Part shown: in pieces, positions 11,783-64,000 of the stretch | Position numbering within the stretch: the stretch's first letter is position 1 | Layout: each line of letters starts with the position of its first letter | Assembly: GCA_032622095.1 (NCBI GenBank) | Contig: CP136066.1 | Location: 172,483,164-172,547,163 of the forward strand | Origin: Siphonodentalium dalli | Lineage: Eukaryota > Mollusca > Scaphopoda > Gadilida > Siphonodentaliidae | DNA length: 64,000 nucleotides | Direction of reading: 5' to 3' | Notes under the pieces: generated by a model | Databases searched by the model: none | The model's input: the letters and a program-made list of their open reading frames with translations, nothing else | Told to the model about the DNA's origin: nothing | Program-made: the position numbers and the translations under genes

Positions 11783-12015
11783 CAGTAATGCCCTAATTAA
11801 TCGACTCTCTAAACACAGCAGAATTATGGGTAACTTTTCAGGATTTAGTCGGAAATAAGGCTTGTTGCCATTCATCCTGAATGGCAAACAAGCCTTATTT
11901 CTGACTCAGAGAGAGCTTTCCGATGAATGGCAACAAGCCTTATTTCCGACTAAATCCTGAAAAGTTACCCATAATTCTGCTGTGGTTAGGGAGTCGATTA
12001 ATTAGGGAATTACTG
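11783..12015. mobile_element. Mariner-like foldback MITE, family B, copy 3 (rearranged)
   Basis: Terminal CAGTAATGCCCTAATTAATC and GGGAATTACTG are present. The centre holds an extra partial arm, so the segment around GGCTTGTTGCCATTCATC appears more than twice. That suggests an internal duplication or template switch. Confidence 0.75.
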
Positions 12016-12712
12016 TATATACACAGGACATCTATACCCTGACCTGAGTAATATTCAAACATTTTTCATGGACCATCCCCAACAAACCTGTTTTTCAAGG
12101 GTTTCCTGTAAATTATTAATTAGATATGACATTTTTGCCTAGAACGGCTTGCTATTGAACTAGGTGATATCACTTCAATTTGCATTTAAACTGAGTAATA
12201 TCATTTTATGATATCACCAATCCAAGTAATATAATATGGTATTACGACATGCCGTAACTCTATTTTATTGCTAAATAATATGTATATGTCAATTTGTGTG
12301 ACGTCACTTATATGAAAGAGTTGTCGATATTACACTGTTGCTAACAGGTGATCTAATTAATAAATAGGATATTACTTGGTTGGTTTGATAATGTTTACAT
12401 TTAAATTTACTGGTAAATGGGCAAGGTTGGCGGAGGGAATGATCTACCTTACATTATCAATTTGAAGTTACTCCACAAGCATTGGCCAGCCTGATTCCTG
12501 CAGCATGTCAGAATTAATTCACAATGAAAATAGGAAATTCTTCTCCATGGAACACATCGTCACAAAAATATAACAATACTCATAACATCGTGAAGCATCA
12601 TTGTGGCCCCTATTTGGTAAAATCTTTTTTGCAACTCCAAGGAGAATTTGGCAAAATATAATATCATTTGGCAAAACCTTTGGCAACATAAAATTTTGAG
12701 GCAGAACAGACA
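12016..12712 (-). other. ABCC10 3' flank, probably 3' UTR
   Basis: This stretch follows the stop codon and has no coding frame. It is AT-rich and free of the dispersed repeats seen around it. That fits a 3' untranslated region, but its end is not defined by the sequence. Confidence 0.4.
12264..12269 (-). promoter_or_regulatory. Candidate polyadenylation signal AATAAA for ABCC10
   Basis: TTTATT on the plus strand reads AATAAA on the gene strand, about 445 bp after the stop codon. It is the nearest clear hexamer that I noticed. Such hexamers are frequent by chance in AT-rich DNA. Confidence 0.3.
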
Positions 12713-55834
<43,122 letters not shown>

Positions 55835-56034
55835 ATTTTTGGATGGAATTATTGAATTTGGATAGCTGTAATTACCAACAGCACCATTTGAAGTTAGTTA
55901 CAAAGCATCTCTGTGTCCTTGCTGGTAGTCATATTCCATAACTGTTTGAACGCGTAGAAATTCTGGATTTATTGTGCCGTTGCTTTGTTATATCTCAGAG
56001 ACAGAAAATGTACCTCATAGCCCTGAAACAGGAA
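55835..56034 (-). other. 5' flank of ABCC10, probable 5' UTR
   Basis: It holds an in-frame TAA at 55898-55900 and no upstream ATG in frame before the start codon. No TATA box or other promoter element can be supported. A separate non-coding first exon cannot be excluded. Confidence 0.35.
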
Positions 56035-56475
56035 AAAACAAGACATCGCTAGGGTGTGGCAAAGTACAGCAATGCCCAAAATAATTGACTCCTTAACTGC
56101 TGTGGTTAAAGAGTCGATTATTTATTACTGTTCACCCGTGGTTCATATAATTCCAACAAAGGATCATAACTGTGGTGTGAAATTGGTGGGCAGAACCCAA
56201 AATAGAACTTGGCCTATAGTTTGGGCTAGTAAATTCACATACCAAATGTCATTCCATTCAGTTCAGACTTACTCCAGTTATCATTCAGAAACGAACATTC
56301 AGTAAAAATTGCAAACAAAAAGGGGCCATAATGGTGGTGAAAATTGGTGTGCGGATCCTGAATTAAAACTTGACTTGTATTTTGTGCTAGTAAACCCATA
56401 TACCAAGTTTCATTCTATTCAGTTGAGACTATCTAAAGTTATCATCCACAAACCAAAAGCGAACATACGAACGTA
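56035..56475. repeat. CATCGCTAGGGTGTGGCAAA tandem-repeat family, copy 2
   Basis: It starts AAGACATCGCTAGGGTGTGG and carries two units with GAAATTGGTGGGCAGAACCC and TTATCATTCAGAAACG, ending AACCAAAAGCGAAC. A short family B element is inserted near its start. It is homologous to 27490-27930. Confidence 0.6.
56067..56130. mobile_element. Short mariner-like foldback MITE, family B, copy 9 (nested)
   Basis: This 64-bp palindrome starts CAGCAATGCCCAAAATAATT and ends CGATTATTTATTACTG. It interrupts the tandem-repeat element at 56035-56475, so it inserted later. Confidence 0.7.
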
Positions 56476-57744
56476 CTGAAAACATTGAAGCTTTGTACAG
56501 AAAGAAAATTGAAACAGCATTTTTCTTTGACCTCATGTTAGTGAAATAAAATCATGTAAACGACACAATACGTAATTTGAAATGCGAGCGACTGATTACT
56601 ACTCACTGACAGGTTGTTGAAAACAATGATAAAGCTTTTGATTGACAAGGTATTGAATGCTGAGAATCACAGTGGAACTAATAATTTTTGTTTTTACATG
56701 CATGGTAAATCTTGCAACAAAATAGTCAAGCAAATAACAATTTGTTACGCCAGGAAATTCCTGACATTATATGGAAAAATTGTGATGGGAAAGCTCACTG
56801 TGTGGTATAATTGTGTAAGTGAATTGAGGTCAAATAGGGGGTAACGTTACAATCACCACAGATGTTTATACCTGATTCGCAAATTCAACTATTAATACAA
56901 GTTCCAAGGCAGAAAAAATTACCACATGGTTTTGTTAACATAGGTCAAGCTAACATTTGCAAAGAAACTTGTGTCACAGTCAGGCGAAACATTTCAGGAA
57001 CATCAGCATGCATGTCAATTTCAACTTTGGATATAATCTCAAAGTTTTACGCTTCTTTTATACTTATACCTTCTACTTAGGGTGGTTCTCCTGGGAAATG
57101 ACTAAATTATAAGAAATACTTGTGTAGCCTTTGGCGTATAATAATATATGGTGCTTTTTGTTGGCTCCGTGCACTAGGGTAGTCATTAAGGTGTATACAT
57201 GATATTAGTCCACCAAATTAGACTTATCGGGAAAGAGCTTATTTTATATTTGGACATTTACGACACTTCTTTCACAAGTCTGTATCCGGAAATAACGGAC
57301 AGATGAGTCAATCGTCTTTTTCTGTCATAAGCCGGACAGTATAATGATAACAAACAAGTTCAACCAAAGAGACACTACTAAAGTTCACAAATGCACCGAT
57401 AGTGGTGTGAATCCTTACGTCAGATGTCTTATTCTGTGTTGTCAGTCAATAAAGAGCATTCCACCAACTATGCAAGAGTTGTTCAGCTGCAGGACTCAGC
57501 CCCATTGTTATGCGGCATTGCCCTTATGGCCAGTCTGCAGGTCTACAATGATAAAAAAAAGTTCACTATCTCATCTATAAGCATTATTTATATAACCCAC
57601 TTATGCAAGAGAGGGTGGTTTTGAAGGGTATTTAAAATGAAGGGAAAAAAATGAAATAAAAATAGAACCGAATCCAAAGAACGAAACATTGACATGGCAG
57701 GGTTGTTATATTATCAGAAGACCCCTCCCAATGTGGAATAGACT
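56476..57744. other. Upstream flank without a recognised feature
   Basis: It has several short open frames, none resembling a known protein. GTCAATAAAGAGCATTCC at 57445 is a weak match to the family G motif. No gene is supported. Confidence 0.3.
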
Positions 57745-57806
57745 ATTTCAATGTATGTTTTTATATAAACTGAATTGGAGAATCCATTCAGTATTGAAAG
57801 GGTTAA
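57745..57806. mobile_element. Fragment of a family D TTAA element
   Basis: It reads GAATTGGAGAATCCATTCAG and ends TATTGAAAGGGTTAA, matching the right end of family D. The rest of the element is missing. Confidence 0.5.
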
Positions 57807-58719
57807 AACATAATTTGTATAATTTGACACGACTCGGTCTCAGACATCGCTGGCATACACATACCCTGTAGAAGAAAATAGAAAATGTTTGAAATATTAT
57901 ATCATTACTATCAGATTCATCATTCAGCGATTAATGCATATATCGCCAGATGCCAGTGATGATAGCAGTCTGACGTCAACAGAGTCCCAAGGTAACTTAT
58001 ATACCGGTACCAATTAGATGGTAGGGCCCTGCGATTTTATTCGAATCGAAATCGCTCGTCTTATAGATTCGATTTGAAATCAGTTACCATGATTCGGATG
58101 TTGTCGAATCTTTGGTGACAGGTGCATTTCCGGGCTTTCTACAGACTACAATATAACAATGTAGTAAACTACTTAAACGTGCACACGTACCATTATGTCT
58201 GATTGCAGGACATGTAATGTTATCGCCAACTAATCTATAATTAATTTACCCAATCTGTAAGAAGTGAACAATGAATTTGCCATACAAGGCTGTGTGCTAG
58301 CGTCTTTCCAGGAATCATGGGAATTCCATAACACTCATGTATGCCAGATTTTAGATCTTTGTTTGATTTTCGTAAATGCGAGTCTTAATCCTGAGTATTA
58401 ACAACATTTGGTTAAGTCTGTCAGTTCAAGCGACAAACAACACAATCATTGCAAGTGTACATGTAGCAAACAATACTTTGCTATTCAACGAACTGAAACA
58501 GACACCAAGTGGTAAGCTTGTCCGTATTTACATCGACATTGGTTGTCTCATGCATGTATGCTCTTATCTGTACTCAACAAATTGGGCACAGAAAATGCAT
58601 AGAGGTGTGTAGATAAGCAAATAATCTGCGCATATTGCACTATTTCGACGATCACCAAGCAGTTTTTGCCAGGCAATTTTAGGTGTTTCTTCAAAGTTCT
58701 ATGTATTTGAACTCGATTG
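57807..58719. other. Upstream flank without a recognised gene
   Basis: A TTCGAATCGAAATCG block near 58040 recurs, diverged and in inverse orientation, near 58730-58760. It may mark the ends of an element. A 78-codon frame at 58376-58612 resembles nothing I know. Confidence 0.3.
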
Positions 58720-60110
58720 GCTCAGCAGCAATGATTCGATTCGATATTCGATTCGATTCAGCTAACCTAGTTGAATTCAGCTATATATTCTACTCTCATA
58801 ACAGCTGTTTTTCGATAATTAACTATATACCCCAATTTAAACATAAAAACTAGGTTTACACCATTCTCCTAACCCAATCAGAACTGTCACTCAGTTTGTG
58901 ACAAAGTGTTGCATTTTGTCGACACAGCATTGTTGATTATGTGTGAAAACTCACTACGGCGATTGAATTATTTTTAATTAAACATTTCTTTGATACAGAC
59001 CTTGTTTTAAGATAAAAGGTCTTCACTGTTCCTTGCAGCAACTGTCAAAACTCACCCGTGTTCATGGTTGTAGCTCAGAATTCAACCCCCCCCTAATGAC
59101 TAACCGATGTATACTGCGCATTTTGAGGGGAAATAGACTTCAAATAGTGGGTCAGAAAGTTGGGACTTAAAGATAGAAATCTACGGCAAATTAAAATGTG
59201 AAAGGCTGATTACTACTAAACATTCTCCGACAAAGCGTTACACAGGATGGTGCAGAAAACTGTGCATATGGTCTGCGCTACTGATCATGTCTTTTCAGGC
59301 ACCAAGTGTAGGATTCCTTGCTATCTTTAAACATCAGTGTCGGTGAATGCTCATCCTGTGTAAAAAGGGGCTTAGCTAGGACTGTGGCTATTTTGTGACC
59401 AATATTAAGTCAAGGTTGGGGGGATGAGGCTGCTGGACAGCTGGCCTGCCCTAGTAGCAGAAACTGTACTTATGCATTGCCAATACCTCGAAAACTATAT
59501 TTAATACGATATTCAATGCCGAAGATGCAATGTCTTTATCAGTTACGGAAATAGTATCCGGTGCTGCACAAACGCAATTCGATTGGTGCTCTAAAATTAT
59601 TAAATATTTGAAAAAGGGGACAACTCTAGCATGAGATTAACCGAGCGAGCACAACTCATCACTTTAGCTTACCGCACACTATCTGTATTAAATACAATGT
59701 ACTGTTAGGAATAGTTATCGGTATCGCTCAAAACCTGTTAGTGGTGTGTGAGTTCAAATGTACACAGGAGTGTCTTAATGGGGCATATATATCTTTGTTT
59801 TACAAGTGATTTAGTTCATGCCGTCACATAAAATAATCCCCCAGAATAATGAGGAGAATTACGTTCATCTCCCGACGTGGTAAGTTTTCACACAAAATTG
59901 AAATCGCTGTGTTGATAAATTGCAACACTTTGTCACAAAACAAGTGAAGTCTTTTATTTGTTTGAAAGTAACCCAATAACAGGGTGACCTAAATTTGATG
60001 CGCAAATTACTTAATTAGCACTTCTAGTTTGTTATTGAAAAACAGCCGGTTCGAGAGTAGAATATATATAGCTGAAATCAGCTAGCTTTGATGAATACTG
60101 CTATTTTAGA
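58720..60110. repeat. Imperfect inverted repeat arms around 1 kb
   Basis: The left arm at about 58770-58960 contains CAGCTATATATTCTACTCTC, CAGCTGTTTTTCGATAA and GTGACAAAGTGTTGCATTTT. The right arm at about 59910-60090 has the complements in inverse order. The interior has no coding frame. It could be a non-autonomous element or an inverted duplication. Confidence 0.6.
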
Positions 60111-60419
60111 GCTCTGTATTCTCACATTTGCCAGACCTGATAATGGAACAGCCCAACACAAAAAGAGCATGCAGGTGCAGTCTGGGATTCTACGGGTTCA
60201 CCACAATGACACAAATGCTAAATAAACAGGGTCAGGCCAAAAATGAGGGATTTATATGGCGTCTCAGATAGTTAAGCCACTATATTACATCAGTCAAACG
60301 CTGCTGCTTTGCGAAGATTATACAATAATAGTCGAATCCATGTCAACAACGGTGTACCTGGACTGTTTACAACTTTGGTTTAGCCGAAAGTAACTTAATT
60401 TACTCTTTTGTCCCGCCAC

Positions 60420-60722
60420 AGACGCTGCGATTAAAATAATAAGTGGGGAAAATCACAGGTGGAGCATCCATTTCGCATGACCAAGACAATATCGCAGCCA
60501 TATCGTAGCGATCAAGCAATGTTTGATTTATACCAGGAAAATCGTGCCGCGACTTTGGCAAAGCGCGCGATCGTAGCCGTCACCTGACCATGTCCATGGT
60601 CGCACAATTTACATACTAGCACATGCTCGATCACGTGTATAAAATCGTAGCTTCTGACATCGCAGCACCGTAGCATCTGCGGGCAAGCCACTTTCCCCAC
60701 TTACGATTTTAATCGCAGCGTC
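60420..60722. mobile_element. MITE with GACGCTGCGATTAAAAT ends
   Basis: GACGCTGCGATTAAAAT and AAGTGGGGAAA at the left pair with TTTCCCCACTTACGATTTTA and ATCGCAGCGTC at the right. The interior has repeated TATCGCAGCC and TCGTAGC motifs. It is 303 bp with no clear target duplication. Confidence 0.72.
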
Positions 60723-60999
60723 GGCACAAACTGTGCCTGTGGTGTAACTGTAAGACATTATTATGTTCCACGAATTTAAGAAAAGTTAATTTCAATCGAT
60801 AAATTCAAACCTATCTATTGCACATTTGTAATAGATCTGCACCTTAATGATTTAATTATGTGTTTCAACTCCATTGGCAAATCAGGTAGCGTCGTTATTC
60901 GCTTGTTCAATGAATATTTCAGCCCTGTATTTTTTTGTTGTTGTTGTATTTTGCTATACTTCCGGTGAATTTTTATTTTTCAAAGTTGGAACTTTATGA

Positions 61000-63075
61000 A
61001 ACGGAACAGATTATTCAACGTCAAGACCAAGTGCCGTCATGGACTTCGGCAAGCACTTAATGCTTCATAAATACAGAAAGTCAAAAGAAATTACTGACTT
61101 AGAGTCTTATAAAAACCTGAGAAATAAAGCCCAACATATGATACGGGATGCAAAGTTAACATATTTTACCAAACAATTAGATGCAAATAGAAACAGACCT
61201 AAAGAGCTATGGAAATCATTGAAAAAACTTGGTTGTCCATAAAAAAAAACCAGTAACAAAACTAACTATGCTCTAAAGATCAATGAAGAAGTTTGCTTTA
61301 ATGCAGTGACCATTGCTAAAGAATTCAATAATTTCTTTTGCAATATAGCATCTAATCTTCTGAATAAACTCCCAAAGGCTCCTGGTATCTTCAACAACTT
61401 GACTCGTGTTAACTACTATAATTGAAGCAAAGTAGATCCCATCAACAAACTTATACTCCATGTTGTTGATGAAGATGAAGTTCGTAAGATACTAGAAAGT
61501 CTGTGCTCACCCAAAGCCACGGGCCCCGATGGGATACCGGCAAGATTTTTGAAGGATGGTGCTGCTGTTTTAACACCTCCACTCACCCATATAGTGAATC
61601 TTTCTATTCACAATGGGCATGTCCCAGAAGAGCTCAAAAGAGCTAGGATCGTACCAATCTATAAAAAGGGGGAGAAGACACAGCCTGGAAATTACAGATC
61701 TATCTCCGTACTGAATTTAGCCTAAAAAATAATAGAAAGAATTGTATACAAACAACTTGAGGAATATTTACAAAAACAAAATTTATTATATGCATGGCTA
61801 CCAATCTGGTTTTAGGTCAGGGTTTTCAACAGGCACATGTCTGTTATACCTCACAGATAAAATTCGTAGTGAGATGGACAAGGGTAACCTTACAGGTATG
61901 GTCCTGATAGACCTTCAAAAGGCTTTTGATACAGTGGATAATGAAATTTTATTGCAAAAACTTAAGGTTATAGGTTTGGATGAAAGCGCACTTCTTTGGT
62001 TTCACAGCTACCTGAATGGGATATCCCAAGCTGTTGATGTAAATGGTACATTATCCGATTTTGAAGATATTTCATGTGGCGTACCCCAGGGCCCAGGGGT
62101 AAATTTTAGGTCCTCTACTGTTTTTTATTGTATGTTAACGATGCTTCCATGTCTGTGTCTTGCCAACTCCTCTTATATGCAGATGACTCTGCCCTTATTG
62201 TCTCTGGATCTGATGTGCACATCATTGAACAAACTCTCAGCGTAGAACTGAGCAAACTGAGTGCTTGGCTGGTGGATAATAAACTATCTTTACACCTGGG
62301 AAAAACAGAATCAATTCTTTTCGGATCACCACATAAATTGAAAAATAAATCCCAGCTGAGTGTTTGCTGTGATGGCGTGACCATCAGACCCAGTGACTCC
62401 GTAACATATCTCGGGGCCATTTTAGACCACCATCTTAATGGTGAGCTAATGGCAGCACACATATTGCAGAAGGCAAACTCTAAGTTGAAATTCTTGTACA
62501 GAAAGGCATCTTACCTGAACCAATACTGCAAAAGAACTCTATCCTTGGCCCTCATTCAATGTCATTTTGACTATAGTTCAAGCTTTTGGGACACTAGTCT
62601 AACGCAGAGAACAAAGATCCGATTACAAGCAACCCAGAATAGGCTAGTAAGATACATTTTAGATCTAAATTGTAGGACACATATTGGCTATCCGGAATTT
62701 CTAAAAGTAAATTGGCTGCCGGTATGTGAAAGAGTTAACTTTAGGAAATTGACAATGGTTATGAAGATCTCAGATAAGGAAGCCCCAGTATATTTTAATG
62801 AACATTTCAAACGATCAAATAAAGAAGGGGATATAAATGTTTCGGACAATGAGGCTGATCAATCTGAAACCCGGTCAGTTAAACTGAAATTCATCCTCCC
62901 TCATGTAAGTTGTTATGGGAAAAAGTCTTTTTTCTACACAGGAATAAGACTCTGGAATAGACTTGACAAAACTGTACATCTACCCATTGACATCAAGTAC
63001 CGGAAATTTTGCATTATTAAACATCTCATATCTAAACTGAAGGACCGAGAGGAAGATCCCTTTCTGTACTACTGA
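61000..63075 (+). pseudogene. Broken non-LTR retrotransposon (reverse transcriptase region)
   Basis: A LINE-type reverse transcriptase is spread over at least three frames. Seen in order: KYRKSKEITDLESYKNLRNK (61075), PKATGPDGIPARFLK (61515), NYRSISVLN (61695), QSGFRSGFSTGT (61803), motif A LIDLQKAFDTVDNE (61908), GVPQG (62080), YADD (62180) and YLGAILD (62409). A C-terminal domain follows with CHFDYSSSFWDTSL and NRLVRYILDLNCRTHIG, ending at a TGA at 63073. Stops lie near 61240, 61424 and 61721. Frameshifts lie near 61790 and 62100. The endonuclease domain is missing. The sequence fits the CR1/L2/Jockey-like group. The element is dead. Confidence 0.88.
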
Positions 63076-64000
63076 ATTCAGATACTGTGAAAAAAAATTT
63101 GCCAATCAATTACTCATCTCTGCAATGTATATATATATATGCACGCAGTTGCCTTTGAGGATTGCCGGCTCGATGAGGGACAAAGGGTGGTAGTCACGGT
63201 ATGCTTTTAATAATCACACTATATATAGGCACATGTTGATTGAGTATTTATTACTGCTCTATTCGTTTATTTTTCACCTGTTTTGTCCCACACCGAACTG
63301 ACATCCTTAAAGTTATCGCAGAGCAGGAGGGATGTCTGTGGATTCTGAGATGGTCTACGTGGTCGTTTTGAGCGACAAGTTGGCACTCGCCATTCCATCA
63401 TTTACAAAGTCACCGGACCGACACAGAACCCACAGGCACCCCTTGCAGCAGCATTAATCTTAATATAATTTAATATAATATTATATCGGTCAGTATTCAT
63501 AGACCCGGTGAATGAGACGATTGACAGACTTGTTATGTATAATGGATCTGCCAGGCGTCTCGTCCACCTGGTCGGTGAAAAGAACATTTCTTTTAAAATA
63601 AACATATTCACAATCATAAGATTACTTGTAAATGTAGCACTTATGATGATAAATTATATTATCCATATTGATGATGGCATTATCAATGTATAATATTAAC
63701 ATATTAACATTGATGTCATTACCATTATTTTTTAGTATTTTAAAATGGAGAATTGTTTTAGTAACTATTGTCTGCCTCGTGGCCGGTAGCATATCAGGGG
63801 ACCACAATGGAATTAAGCCTTCGAGTGCTTTTTGTGCCATCCCCGATATCTAGCCGTGCATGTACTCTACGATTTTTCTAAATTTCAGCCATCATACCAT
63901 TGGTATTCACTTCGACTTCTTTACAGCCTCATATTTGCTTCAAAATTTGTGATTTCTTATATAGCCTATAACAACTGAAATTATGTTAAAAACTCCTTTT
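63076..64000. other. Downstream of the LINE remnant to the window end
   Basis: It contains a short TA microsatellite near 63127 and AT-rich DNA. No LINE tail, gene or recognised repeat could be supported. Confidence 0.3.

Noticed and set aside
60512..60700. 62-codon frame on the minus strand
   Set aside because: It lies within the inverted-repeat element at 60420-60722 and reflects repeated TCGTAGC motifs.
63508..63853. Overlapping 61-72 codon frames near the window end
   Set aside because: They are in AT-rich DNA on both strands, with no recognised domain or splice context.

Overview
The window is nuclear DNA from an animal, most likely a marine lophotrochozoan and probably a bivalve or other mollusc. 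The reasons are an AT-rich base composition, a gene split into many exons with GT..AG introns, non-LTR retrotransposon remains, a tRNA-derived SINE, and long arrays of a repeat of about 164 bp bounded by short inverted repeats, a type described in bivalves. No operons, Shine-Dalgarno sites or CRISPR arrays are present. The species cannot be named from the sequence alone.

One intact protein-coding gene dominates the window. It runs on the minus strand from the start codon at 55834 to the stop codon at 12713 and encodes a full-length ABC transporter of subfamily C that matches ABCC10 (MRP7). I could place 17 coding exons with compatible splice phases, giving a predicted protein of 1514 residues: an N-terminal membrane domain, TMD1, NBD1, an acidic linker, TMD2 and NBD2. 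Both nucleotide-binding domains keep their Walker A, Q-loop, signature, Walker B and H-loop motifs.

Everything else is repeats or unassigned DNA. The main classes are: (a) hAT-like miniature elements with hairpins at both ends and 8-bp target duplications, at least 12 copies; (b) foldback, mariner-like elements flanked by TA, nine copies; (c) piggyBac-like TTAA elements with paired hairpins; (d) elements starting TTTAAAG; (e) three arrays of the 164-bp satellite; (f) several families of degenerate tandem repeats ending in a run such as GTATACCCCCC; (g) two broken non-LTR retrotransposons, at 5.7-6.9 kb and 61.0-63.1 kb, and LINE 3' tails inside a recent 1,323-bp tandem duplication in intron 2.

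Layout: 1-12.7 kb is the gene's downstream flank (dense repeats, a LINE fragment and the main satellite array). 12.7-55.8 kb is ABCC10, with its introns packed with mobile elements. 55.8-64 kb is the upstream flank (repeats, inverted duplications and a broken LINE).

The most unusual signals are duplications that cover 5' splice sites of ABCC10. A 96-bp tandem triplication in exon 14 creates three in-frame donor sites. A 32-bp tandem duplication in exon 3 creates a second donor that is out of frame. A hairpin element also ends about 10 bp from the exon 1 donor.
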